From Rhizobiales bacterium 62-17 (lineage in GTDB: Bacteria > Pseudomonadota > Alphaproteobacteria > Rhizobiales > Beijerinckiaceae): a stretch of 64,000 nt of DNA. Position 1 is the first letter of the stretch. Each line of letters starts with the position of its first letter. The position numbers were made by a program, and so were the translations under genes. The notes under the pieces were generated by a model. That model ran no database searches. It was not told where the DNA came from and saw only the letters and a list, made by a program, of their open reading frames with translations. Location of the stretch: positions 457,081-521,080 of the forward strand of contig MKVW01000001.1 in the NCBI GenBank assembly GCA_001898965.1, read 5' to 3'. Positions 7,534-15,828 of the stretch are shown here, piece by piece.

Positions 7534-8766
7534 ATGGACGGGATCATCATGGAATGGGGCGGGATGCTGCTCCGTTGGGTGCACATCATCACCGGCATCG
7601 CCTGGATCGGCTCATCCTTCTATTTCATGCACATCGACGCAGCATTGCGCGCCACGCCCGAAATCCCAAAGGAAAAGGGCGGTGAGGCCTGGGAAGTGCA
7701 CGGCGGCGGCTTCTATCATGTGCGCAAATATCTCGTGGCGCCCGAGAAACTGCCGGACGAGCTGATCTGGCATAAGTGGGAATCCTATTCGACCTGGGTC
7801 TCCGGCTTCTTCCTGCTGGTCTGGGTCTATTACGTCTCGGCCGATGTCTATCTGATCGATCCCGCCGTGCGGCAGATCTCACCCTGGCTCGCCGCGGCCT
7901 ACGGCATGGGCGGTCTGGTGCTGGGCTGGATCGTCTACGATCAGCTGTGCCGTTCGCGCATCGCCAAGAGCGATCTGGCGCTGGCCGCCGTCGGCTTCGC
8001 CTTCATCATCCTGATGGCCTTTCTCTATCAGCAGGTGTTTTCGGCGCGCGGCGCCTTCATTCACACCGGTGCTTTGATGGCGACGATGATGACCGGCAAT
8101 GTTGCTCTGGTGATCATCCCCAATCAGTACAAGGTGATCGACTCGCTGATCAAAGGCGAGAAGCCCGATCCGGCTCTCGGCAAGACGGGCAAGCAGCGCT
8201 CCACCCACAACAATTATCTGACCTTGCCGGTGCTGTTCCTGATGATCTCAGGACATTACCCGCTGTCTTACTCGAGCCCGCATGCCTATGTGGTGATCGG
8301 CCTCGTGCTCGTGGCTGGGGCTGTTGTGCGCCATTTCTACAACGAGCGTCACGCTGGCCGCGGCAATCCCTGGTGGGCCTGGCTCGTGGCCGCGCTCGCC
8401 ATGTGGACGGCGATCTGGATCAGCATGCCGCAGACCTCGGCCGGTCGCGAGACGTTGGGCCTCTCCGAGATGAAGCCCGATACATCGGTCGCGGGCTTGC
8501 CCAAGGCGCCGGAGAAGGTCGCCGATATCGTCAGTTCGCGCTGTGCCATGTGCCATGCCCAGCAGCCGGTCTGGCCCGGCATTTCCATCGCGCCCAAGGG
8601 CATCCGTCTCGATCATCCTGAATTCGTCGAGCGCTATCGCGAGGAAATCCGGATATTCGCTGGGATGACCCGTGCCATGCCGCCCAACAATCTCACCGGC
8701 ATGACGGATGAGGAGCGAGCGCTGATCCGCGCCTGGGGCCGCACGCGCGCTGCGCAAAGCGACTAG
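7534..8766 (+). CDS. puuD: PuuD membrane urate oxidase with C-terminal cytochrome c domain
   Basis: About 410 residues from the ATG at 7534 (MDGIIMEWGG), preceded by GGGGAGA. The N-terminal two thirds contain about eight membrane segments with the PuuD start LLRWVHIITGIAWIGSSFYF; the C-terminus carries a c-type heme site CAMCH at about 337-341 and a candidate axial Met near 382 (TRAMPPNN). This architecture is that of the alphaproteobacterial integral-membrane urate oxidase, which passes electrons to the respiratory chain instead of making hydrogen peroxide. It supplies 5-hydroxyisourate to UraH. An open frame extends upstream to 7483 but lacks family similarity. Transcribed divergently from the LysR gene. 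Confidence 0.93.
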   Translation: MDGIIMEWGGMLLRWVHIITGIAWIGSSFYFMHIDAALRATPEIPKEKGGEAWEVHGGGFYHVRKYLVAPEKLPDELIWHKWESYSTWVSGFFLLVWVYYVSADVYLIDPAVRQISPWLAAAYGMGGLVLGWIVYDQLCRSRIAKSDLALAAVGFAFIILMAFLYQQVFSARGAFIHTGALMATMMTGNVALVIIPNQYKVIDSLIKGEKPDPALGKTGKQRSTHNNYLTLPVLFLMISGHYPLSYSSPHAYVVIGLVLVAGAVVRHFYNERHAGRGNPWWAWLVAALAMWTAIWISMPQTSAGRETLGLSEMKPDTSVAGLPKAPEKVADIVSSRCAMCHAQQPVWPGISIAPKGIRLDHPEFVERYREEIRIFAGMTRAMPPNNLTGMTDEERALIRAWGRTRAAQSD

Positions 8767-8845
8767 CGGCTTGCCTACAGCAGTGGCGCTCGCCTACCTT
8801 CGCTGCAAATGATGCCCGCAAAAAGCATCTGAAGCGGAGGAAATC

Positions 8846-9394
8846 ATGCTGTTGAATTTTGGTCAGCCGGTGGACGGCATTATTCAGATGGCCTTTGTCG
8901 TCGAGGATATTCACGCCGCCATGCGGGAATTCACTCGGCTGACGGGCGCCGGTCCCTGGTTTTTGCGCGAAGGCGGCAAGTTTCCGGTTCAGACCTATCG
9001 CGGTCAGCCGACCGATGTCGAACTTGCCATCGCCATGGGCTATTCCGGCTCCATGCAATACGAGCTGATGCAGCAGTTGAACGACGCGCCATCGGTTTAT
9101 ACCGAGGTCATCGCGGCACGCGGCTATGGCTTTCATCACTTCGGCATATCGTCGCCGGACTATGAGGCAGGCGTGGCGAAATATCGGGCGGAGGGTTTTG
9201 ATCTTGCCTATGAAGCCACGGTCCCGAGTGGTGCCCGCGTCGGCTATTTCGACACGGTGTCGTTGATCGGTGGCATGGTGGAAGTCATCGAAATGACTTC
9301 TGTCACCGAGCGTATGTTCACCCAGATGCAGCAGGCTTCCGTGGGCTGGGACGGTTCGAATCCGGTTCGCTCCCGTCCGCCCATGAAGACCTGA
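8846..9394 (+). CDS. VOC-superfamily (glyoxalase/dioxygenase fold) protein
   Basis: A 182-residue vicinal-oxygen-chelate protein: paired beta-alpha-beta-beta-beta units start at QMAFVVEDIHAAMREF and again at GYGFHHFGISSPDYEAGVAKY. Candidate metal ligands are His in FHHFGI and Glu in GGMVEVIEM. GGAGGAAATC precedes the ATG. It lies 79 bp after puuD on the same strand, but sequence similarity suggests the methylmalonyl-CoA-epimerase/glyoxalase_4-like group rather than a purine enzyme. Substrate unknown; it may belong with the oxygenase gene that converges on it. Confidence 0.8.
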   Translation: MLLNFGQPVDGIIQMAFVVEDIHAAMREFTRLTGAGPWFLREGGKFPVQTYRGQPTDVELAIAMGYSGSMQYELMQQLNDAPSVYTEVIAARGYGFHHFGISSPDYEAGVAKYRAEGFDLAYEATVPSGARVGYFDTVSLIGGMVEVIEMTSVTERMFTQMQQASVGWDGSNPVRSRPPMKT

Positions 9395-9399
9395 CCTCT

Positions 9400-10467
9400 T
9401 CAGCTTGCCAGCTCTCGTTGCTGAACGCGGTTGCCGCTCTCAGCGGGATGTTCGCCGTCGATCAATCCGCGCAGCAGGCGCCGGGCCTGCAGGCCACCGG
9501 CATCGGCGAGAATGTCGACGCTGGCGGGGTGATTGAACTGCACGATGGCTTTCTGCTGCAGTTCGAGAATCGCGAGATCTTCGTCGAAGGTGCGTGAAAT
9601 CTCGTCATGGATGAAGGCCGTCGCTTGGTCGCTGTTGACGTTGAAGTCGCGGCCGACGCCCCAGAAATAATGCGTTGTCTCTTCGTCGATCGGCGTCATT
9701 GCATTCATGATCCAGAGGCCCACGCCGCCTTGCCGGTTGCCCTGCGGTGCGCCCGTACCCGTCTCGACGCTGCCGACATAGATATTGACGTAGCAGGGCG
9801 GCTCGAAATCGATGATCTGCCAGCGGTCGACGCCTTTATCCGTGGGCACGAGGCCGGTCTTCGCATGGGTCGGCGGTGCCGGCACGTCGATCACCCATCG
9901 GGTGACGCGCACGCCCTGTTCGGACCGATCCACCTTGATCACGCCTTTCTCGCCCATTTCGGTCGTGCCGATGGTCTCACGGTGCACGAAACCGACATGG
10001 GAAAGGTCCATGAGATTGTCGGTGATCAACTCGTAATTGGCGCGCACGAGCTTGGTGCCGCCGGTCGATGCGAAGCCTTTATCGGAGAGGCGAGAGAAAT
10101 CCGGAACTTTAGTGGCATCGGCCTCTTCCGCTGCGCCCATCCAGATCCAAACCCAGCCGTAGCGCTCGACGATCGGATAAGAACGCACGCGCGCCTTGGC
10201 AGGCACCCGCTCCTGCGAGGGCACGCGCGTGCAGACGCCATCGCTGTTGTAGCGCAGGCCGTGATAGGCGCACTCTACGTCATCGCCGGAGATGAACCCG
10301 GCCGACAACGGCACATGCCGATGGGCGCAGCGGTTCTCAAGCGCGGCAACTTCGCCATTCGATTTGCGATAAAGCAGAATGGATTGTCCGAGGAGGGTAT
10401 GCGCGCTGAGCGATTTGGCGATATCGCGCGACCATGCGGCCACATACCAGCTGTTATACATGTACAT
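9400..10467 (-). CDS. Rieske non-heme iron oxygenase, vanillate O-demethylase (VanA)-like
   Basis: About 355 residues from the ATG at 10467 (MYMYNSWYVAAW), which has GGAG nine bases upstream; the open frame extends further but overlaps the preceding gene without similarity. The Rieske [2Fe-2S] ligands are Cys47-x-His49 and Cys66-x2-His69. Mononuclear iron ligands are in DNLMDLSHVGFVH (His157, His162) with an Asp expected in the later FDEDLAILE helix. The layout matches VanA-type O-demethylases/oxygenases of aromatic acids. No reductase (VanB-type) gene is in the window, so electrons must come from elsewhere. It starts 14 bp after the TctC gene and is probably co-transcribed with it. Confidence 0.9.
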   Translation of the reverse strand: MYMYNSWYVAAWSRDIAKSLSAHTLLGQSILLYRKSNGEVAALENRCAHRHVPLSAGFISGDDVECAYHGLRYNSDGVCTRVPSQERVPAKARVRSYPIVERYGWVWIWMGAAEEADATKVPDFSRLSDKGFASTGGTKLVRANYELITDNLMDLSHVGFVHRETIGTTEMGEKGVIKVDRSEQGVRVTRWVIDVPAPPTHAKTGLVPTDKGVDRWQIIDFEPPCYVNIYVGSVETGTGAPQGNRQGGVGLWIMNAMTPIDEETTHYFWGVGRDFNVNSDQATAFIHDEISRTFDEDLAILELQQKAIVQFNHPASVDILADAGGLQARRLLRGLIDGEHPAESGNRVQQRELAS

Positions 10468-10481
10468 CGTCTTGCTCCGCT

Positions 10482-11450
10482 TTATTGCTGCGCCAGGGGC
10501 GGCAGTTCGATTGCTTTGACGACGCGCCCCCATGTTTCCCGTTGAGCGGCGATATAGTCGCCAGTCGTCGTAGGCGTGCCCGCGCCTTCGGTGAAGAAGC
10601 CGAGTTCGATCAGTCGATCCTTCATGTCTTGGGCGTCGAGGATCCGCGCTACCTCTTTGTTCAGGCTTTGTATGATCGTGTCTGGTGTTCCGGTGGGCGC
10701 GACCAGGGCGAACCAACCGATCATGTCGACGCCGGGCAGCGTTTGCGCGATCGGCGGGATGGTTTCGAACTTCGGCATTGGCTTGATCGAACTGACCGCC
10801 AGGGGGCGCAGCTGTTTCGATTCGATAAAGGGAACCGCCGAAGTGATGGGCAGAGCGATCATCTGAACGCGCCCTTCGATGGTGTCCTGAATTCCTTGTG
10901 TGACCACCTGGTAAGGCACTTGCACGCTTTGCGCCCCGGCCAGTTTGTCCAGCCAAGCAATGAGAATGCCGGTGAAATTGCGCGGACCATCGGTGGCAAT
11001 CGACAATGTACCTGGAGAGGCTTTTTGCAGGGCGATAAGTTCCGGAAGCGTCTTTGCGGGCACCGACGAATTGACGAGAAGGAAGAAGGGTCCTTTCGCG
11101 ATCATCGCGACGGGCGCGAAATCCTTCACCGGATCGTAAGGCAGGGTGGCGAACGTGTGGGGATTGCTGGCCAGCGCGGCGGCAGTGGCGAACAGGAATG
11201 TGTAGCCGTCAGGCGCTGAGCGTGCGCCTGCCTGAGTGCCGAGAATGTTCGCGGCTCCAGCGCGATTCTCGATAATGAATTGCTGCTTCAAATTCGTGCT
11301 CAGCCGATCAGCGACGAGCCGCGCCACGATATCCGGTGTGCCACCGGCGCTTTGCGAAACAATGATCCTCACCGGACGGTCAGGCCAAGTCTGTGCCGCG
11401 GCTGTGCCTGTCAGCGCGAGCAACAAGGCCAGCGCGAAACGAAAATGCAT
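10482..11450 (-). CDS. TctC/Bug-family tripartite tricarboxylate transporter receptor
   Basis: A 322-residue periplasmic binding protein with a cleavable signal peptide (about residues 1-19, ending TAAAQ) and the Bug-family start WPDRPVRIIVSQSAGGTPD. Typical later motifs are ENRAGAANILG and a C-terminal GVDMIGWFALVAPTGTP. These receptors bind carboxylates or aromatic acids for TctAB-type carriers; no tctA or tctB is in the window. Its stop lies 14 bp before the Rieske oxygenase start, so the ligand may be the oxygenase substrate. Confidence 0.92.
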   Translation of the reverse strand: MHFRFALALLLALTGTAAAQTWPDRPVRIIVSQSAGGTPDIVARLVADRLSTNLKQQFIIENRAGAANILGTQAGARSAPDGYTFLFATAAALASNPHTFATLPYDPVKDFAPVAMIAKGPFFLLVNSSVPAKTLPELIALQKASPGTLSIATDGPRNFTGILIAWLDKLAGAQSVQVPYQVVTQGIQDTIEGRVQMIALPITSAVPFIESKQLRPLAVSSIKPMPKFETIPPIAQTLPGVDMIGWFALVAPTGTPDTIIQSLNKEVARILDAQDMKDRLIELGFFTEGAGTPTTTGDYIAAQRETWGRVVKAIELPPLAQQ

Positions 11451-11585
11451 GTTGTCCCCCTCCCAAGTGACAAACGGTCAGGCCGGCTTTCCCCTTGAGC
11501 GGCCATGGATCGAACGGGCGGAGGTTGACGAAGTTCATCTATCCAAGTCAAATATGAAAAATCACCAATTCCATAATTGAAATCT

Positions 11586-12515
11586 ATGAAAATCGAACAC
11601 CGACAGTTACGTCATCTCCTGGCTATCGTCCGCAGCGGCTCTTTCAGCCTGGCAGCGCGGGAGTTGCGGATTTCACAGCCGGCTCTGTCGACCAGCATCG
11701 CGCAGCTTGAAGCGAAGATCGGCGGCAAGCTCCTCGAACGTGGGCGCAACGGCGCCGTTACAACCACCCTTGGCGCGGCGATGGTGCGTCATGCCGAAAT
11801 CATCGACATGCAGATGCAACGCGCCGTCGAAGAGGCCGTGCACAGCCGGGCCCACGCGCAAGGCCCGCTTAATCTGGCCGTGACGCCTGTCGCCGCCGCC
11901 CATGTCTTGCCGCGTGCCATTGCTGCCGTGAAAGCCGAGTTGCCTGACGCCGCGATCCATATTCGCGAAACGGTCTTCGCCGATGCGATGCAAGGACTTT
12001 TGCAGGGTACGTTCGACATCAGCCTCGGCCCGATCGGCGTTTATCCGTCATGGAAAGGCGTGATCGAGGAGAGATTATCGAGCGACACGTTCTGTCTGAT
12101 CGCTCGTGCCGGCAACGATATCTTTCAGAAGCGCAGCCAGTCTCTGCGCTCATTGGCGGACGCGCAGTGGGTTCTGCCGAGCGATCAGAGTGCCTATCGC
12201 CATCAATTGGAAGCTTTGTTCATCGTGGGCGGCGTGCCTTGGCCCGTGCGCGCCGTGTTGACGGATTCCATGGTCGTCATCAAGACAATCGTCATGCACA
12301 GCGATTGCATCGCCATCATGCCGCAACAACTCGTGCAATTGGAGATCAAAGCAGGCGCTCTCCAGCGCAATGGCCTTAAGGAAGCCGGCACCGTGCGTGC
12401 ACTGGGGCTCGCCTATGCCGCCGACCGCTCATTGACGCCTCTGGCGCAGCGCTTCATCGACATTTTACGCCAGCATGCCGGGGCGCCGATCGCAAACAAG
12501 TCTAGCCGTCATTGA
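11586..12515 (+). CDS. LysR-family transcriptional regulator
   Basis: About 309 residues from the ATG at 11586; a TTG three codons upstream is in frame but less likely. The HTH is IVRSGSFSLAARELRISQP followed by ALSTSIAQLEAKIGGKLLER, then a LysR substrate-binding domain (GPLNLAVTPVAAAHVLPRAI). It diverges from the TctC-oxygenase pair, the classical arrangement for a LysR activator of that operon. Its last 14 bases overlap the convergent dehydrogenase gene. Confidence 0.9.
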   Translation: MKIEHRQLRHLLAIVRSGSFSLAARELRISQPALSTSIAQLEAKIGGKLLERGRNGAVTTTLGAAMVRHAEIIDMQMQRAVEEAVHSRAHAQGPLNLAVTPVAAAHVLPRAIAAVKAELPDAAIHIRETVFADAMQGLLQGTFDISLGPIGVYPSWKGVIEERLSSDTFCLIARAGNDIFQKRSQSLRSLADAQWVLPSDQSAYRHQLEALFIVGGVPWPVRAVLTDSMVVIKTIVMHSDCIAIMPQQLVQLEIKAGALQRNGLKEAGTVRALGLAYAADRSLTPLAQRFIDILRQHAGAPIANKSSRH

Positions 12516-13548
12516 GCGGTTTGGGCACGGCGACGCCGAGGCGACGGGCAAGTGCTGCCAATTCGTCCCAAAGCGGCGCCGCCAGCGGAATGCCGTCTCG
12601 CTGTCGTTGCGCGGCTTCGCGATCGCCGCGCTCGCCTGGCATCAAAATCTCGTCAAACCCGGCGGCGATCGGCTGATCCTTTACGCCGTTCACCAGCCGG
12701 TCGACTTCCCCAGCGAAAGCACCGGGGGCCAGAAACAGTTCCGGATCAAGCGCGATACAGACTCCGTTCTGCACGTGCTCATGCCGGAGTGCCGGATCCT
12801 CGAAGGCTGTGCTCAGCAGTGGTGCGCCGGCCATGAGGCTCGCGAGGCATTCGATCATTAGTGCCATGCCAGCGCCTTTCGGGCCACCAACGGGCAGGGG
12901 CGTGACGGCGCGCATCGGATCGGTGGTGATATGGCCCACGGCATCAAGCGCGACGCCGTCGGCCAAGGGCGTTCCGGAGAGACGTGCCTGCGCCAGATTG
13001 CCGATGGTGACGGCGGCATGGGCCCTGTCGAGAACGAGGGTGCTGTTGCCAAGGCGGGGGACGCCGATCGCCAACGGCGCGGTGCCGACGGTTGCCGCGC
13101 GGGTGCCGTGATAGGCCATCAGGGGACGCGACGACGAGAAGGCGATACCGATCAAACCGGCCTCGGTGGCTTGTCGCACATAGAAGCCGAGCGGTCCGGT
13201 GTGGGTGCCGTTGCGCAATGTCACCCAGCCGATGGCATGGTTGCGGGCCAGGGCGATGGCTTCTTCCATCGTCTTGCGCATGGCGTAGAGGCCCGGTCCG
13301 CGATCTCCCTCGACCACAGCCAAAGCGCCTTTCTGAAAAAGAACCCGGATGTCGGCGTCAGGGCGGCGCAGCCCATGGCGCATGCCGGCGACATAGCCGG
13401 GAACGCGCAAAACGCCGTGCGAGCCCAGGCCGCGCAGATCAGCCCAGACCAGAACTTCGGCTTCCATTCGCGCCCAGTCCGCCGGCAGGCCGGCGGCCTC
13501 AAAGATCGCCGCGGTCATGGTCTCGAGTTCGGCGGCCGTGATTCTCAT
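12502..13548 (-). CDS. Ldh_2-family NAD(P)-dependent dehydrogenase
   Basis: About 348 residues of the malate/L-lactate dehydrogenase (Ldh_2, PF02615) family, which also holds ureidoglycolate dehydrogenase (AllD) and sulfolactate dehydrogenase. Family marks: ADLRGLGSHGVLRVPGY near the N-terminus with the conserved SHG, then VTLRNGTHTGPLGFYVRQA, and GPKGAGMALMIECLASLMAG with the GPKG/KG.GL-type motif. ATG at 13548 (MRITAAE) is given; a TTG at 13560 with AAAGGA six bases upstream is an alternative that adds four residues. It oxidises a 2-hydroxy acid or reduces a 2-oxo acid; the substrate cannot be named. It converges on the LysR gene. Confidence 0.85.
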   Translation of the reverse strand: MRITAAELETMTAAIFEAAGLPADWARMEAEVLVWADLRGLGSHGVLRVPGYVAGMRHGLRRPDADIRVLFQKGALAVVEGDRGPGLYAMRKTMEEAIALARNHAIGWVTLRNGTHTGPLGFYVRQATEAGLIGIAFSSSRPLMAYHGTRAATVGTAPLAIGVPRLGNSTLVLDRAHAAVTIGNLAQARLSGTPLADGVALDAVGHITTDPMRAVTPLPVGGPKGAGMALMIECLASLMAGAPLLSTAFEDPALRHEHVQNGVCIALDPELFLAPGAFAGEVDRLVNGVKDQPIAAGFDEILMPGERGDREAAQRQRDGIPLAAPLWDELAALARRLGVAVPKPLNDG

Positions 13549-13978
13549 CGTTTTGTGCAATTGGTTTCCTTTGTTTCAGCCGATAAGCTTTGGCAGGTCG
13601 ATGGTGCATCCAGCAAACGTGGTTATTTACAGGATACCGCAGTATTTAGAGTTGTTTCTGGCGCTTAAGACGGCTTGACAGGAGCCGTCCGTATGTTGAG
13701 CAATAAGCACCTGATCATACAGTGTGATCAATGCCCCTCCGAACGGCTTGAGCTTCTCAAGGGGATAGCAAGCAAACCGTTGCCAGTAAGAGCGAATTTC
13801 CGTGCGGTAACCGTCCGGTAGTGAATCGGTTCTAGCGTTTAATCCCGGGTTTTATCGTTCCATTCTCCTTCGACGACAGCGGCCTCGTCTGCACGGGATA
13901 CCGGTTGGCTGACGGCGGAGGGAACAAGAAGAACGAGTGGCGTTTACAGCGTGATTGTCTCCGGCCAGGGAGCGCGAC
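13549..13978. other. Intergenic region with two dyads, no gene seen
   Basis: About 430 bases without a convincing reading frame. It holds GACGGCT-N7-AGCCGTC (13669-13689) and TGATCA-N7-TGATCA (13712-13730), two short inverted repeats that could be protein-binding sites. The 3' end contains the AGGGAG ribosome-binding site of the following GTG-started gene. Confidence 0.5.
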
Positions 13979-15820
13979 GTGACAAGAGTTGCCAGGGGCA
14001 TCTTCTTTCCGGTCATCGGACTTTACGTGCTTGGCGCGTTCTATCTCCTTTTCACTGAAGCGCAGCTTTCTATACCGGTCGTCGCTCATATCTCGATGGG
14101 CTGCGTGCTTCTGTTGGCCGTGTGGTGGATGAGCCGGGCCGCCAAGGAGCAGCCCTTGGACGCGGCGTTCAACGATATGCCCCAAGCTCTGGGCCTGTTC
14201 GATGCCGGCGGCAATCTCACAGTGTCCAATCGGGAGTTTGCCGAATTTTTCGACCTTCGCCATGGCCACCACCAACCGGCCGTGCCCTACCATGAGTTGG
14301 AGCGGCGGCTCTCCGACGATTTCAACATGCTCGGCATTCTGCGCCGGACGCGGGAGCGAATGCTGGCGGGGGATGTCGATTACGCCTACGAGACCCGCGA
14401 CGATGGCCGTGTCCTGTCAATCACCCATCGCCCGACCGAAGGCGGCGGGGCGATCGTGACGTTTCACGACATCACCGAGCGCCGCTTCGCCGATCTGCGC
14501 GTCGGTTTCCTGGCCTCTCACGACATGCTGACGGGTTTGCTGAACCGGCGTGCTTTTCGCGACAAGATCGAAACCGCTTTGTCGGGTTCTGTAACGGGAT
14601 CGCTGGAGATCGCCGTTCTGTTCATGGATCTCAATGGCTTCAAGTCGATCAACGAGGTGCAAGGGCATCTGGCGGGCGACGCGTTGTTGTGCATGTTGGC
14701 CGGGCGCATCAAGGCGGCTCTGCCCGACAACTGCACGGCCGCGCGCGTTGCACCCGACGTTTTTGGCGTGCTGCAAGCGGGCGTGGAGCAACCGTTGGGC
14801 ATCTCGACGGTCGCCAAAACATTGACCGAGCGCATCGCGGCGCCACTGGAGCTGGACGATACGGTGCTGCGCATGACTGCGTCTTGCGGCCTTGCCCATC
14901 TCAAGATCGCCCATGCTAGTGCTGACCCCGTGGAGGCCGATGACCTTTTCAAAATGGCCGAACTAGCGCTCAGCCACGCCAAGGATGAGGGGCGGAGCAC
15001 GTTGCGGATTTTCGAGCCGCAGATGGCGACGACGGCCGACAAGCGCCGGCAGATGGAAATCGCGATCCGCGAAGCGATCACGATGGATCTATTCGAAGTC
15101 TACTATCAGCCTTATATGAACATCCGCCAGGGCGGCGTCGCCGGTTGTGAGGCTCTGCTGCGCATCCATCATCCCTCGCTCGGGCTGATCTCCCCGCTCG
15201 ACTTCATCCCGGTGGCGGAAGAGATCGGTGCGATCGGCGAAGTCGGCGCCATGGTTCTGCGCCGCGCCTGCCAGGCCGCCGTGAATTGGCCGCGCGACAT
15301 CAAGCTTTCGGTCAACGTGTCGCCGCTGCAATTTGCCGGCCGCGACTTTCTGCACGACGTCAGCGACGCATTGGCGATGAGCGGCTTGTCCGCCAGTCGG
15401 CTCGATCTCGAAATCACCGAATCGGCTTTGCTGGCCGATACCGATCAGACGCTGACTCTTTTGCGCAAGCTGCTTGCGTTGGGCGTACGCATTTCGATGG
15501 ACGATTTTGGCGTCGGCTATTCATCGTTCAACTATCTGCGGCGCTTCCCCTTCGATCGGATCAAGATCGACAGGTCGTTCGTCCGCGATGTCGCCAGTCA
15601 CGAAGATGCGATCGCCATCGTGCGGGCCGCAACGAGCGTCGCGGCCAGCCTTGGCATGATCGTGACAGCCGAGGGGATAGAGACCCAGGAACAATTGGAT
15701 CGTGTGCGGGCAGGTGGCTGCGCCGAGGCGCAGGGCTATTTCTTCTGTCCGCCGATCCGCGCGGAAAATCTGCCTGGCGTGCTACGAGAGCTTGCCCGCG
15801 ATACCCGCGCGGTGGCGTGA
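13979..15820 (+). CDS. Membrane PAS-GGDEF-EAL protein, probable c-di-GMP phosphodiesterase
   Basis: About 613 residues from GTG at 13979, chosen because AGGGAG lies six bases upstream; a TTG at 13955 would add eight residues. Two membrane segments (about 8-25 and 32-50) precede a PAS domain (about 60-170, ending FHDITERRF), a GGDEF-fold domain (about 172-345) and an EAL domain (about 360-605). The GGDEF signature is replaced by A-P-D-V-F (258-262), so cyclase activity is unlikely. The EAL domain keeps Glu391 in EALLRI, the DDFGVGYSS loop and AEGIETQEQ, as in active c-di-GMP phosphodiesterases. Likely a membrane sensor that lowers c-di-GMP. Confidence 0.92.
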   Translation: MTRVARGIFFPVIGLYVLGAFYLLFTEAQLSIPVVAHISMGCVLLLAVWWMSRAAKEQPLDAAFNDMPQALGLFDAGGNLTVSNREFAEFFDLRHGHHQPAVPYHELERRLSDDFNMLGILRRTRERMLAGDVDYAYETRDDGRVLSITHRPTEGGGAIVTFHDITERRFADLRVGFLASHDMLTGLLNRRAFRDKIETALSGSVTGSLEIAVLFMDLNGFKSINEVQGHLAGDALLCMLAGRIKAALPDNCTAARVAPDVFGVLQAGVEQPLGISTVAKTLTERIAAPLELDDTVLRMTASCGLAHLKIAHASADPVEADDLFKMAELALSHAKDEGRSTLRIFEPQMATTADKRRQMEIAIREAITMDLFEVYYQPYMNIRQGGVAGCEALLRIHHPSLGLISPLDFIPVAEEIGAIGEVGAMVLRRACQAAVNWPRDIKLSVNVSPLQFAGRDFLHDVSDALAMSGLSASRLDLEITESALLADTDQTLTLLRKLLALGVRISMDDFGVGYSSFNYLRRFPFDRIKIDRSFVRDVASHEDAIAIVRAATSVAASLGMIVTAEGIETQEQLDRVRAGGCAEAQGYFFCPPIRAENLPGVLRELARDTRAVA

Positions 15821-15828
15821 GCGACGGC

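Noticed and set aside
10468..10956. N-terminal extension of the Rieske oxygenase by about 160 codons
   Set aside because: The extension overlaps the well-supported TctC gene in another frame, has no similarity to oxygenases, and a good ribosome-binding site precedes the ATG at 10467.
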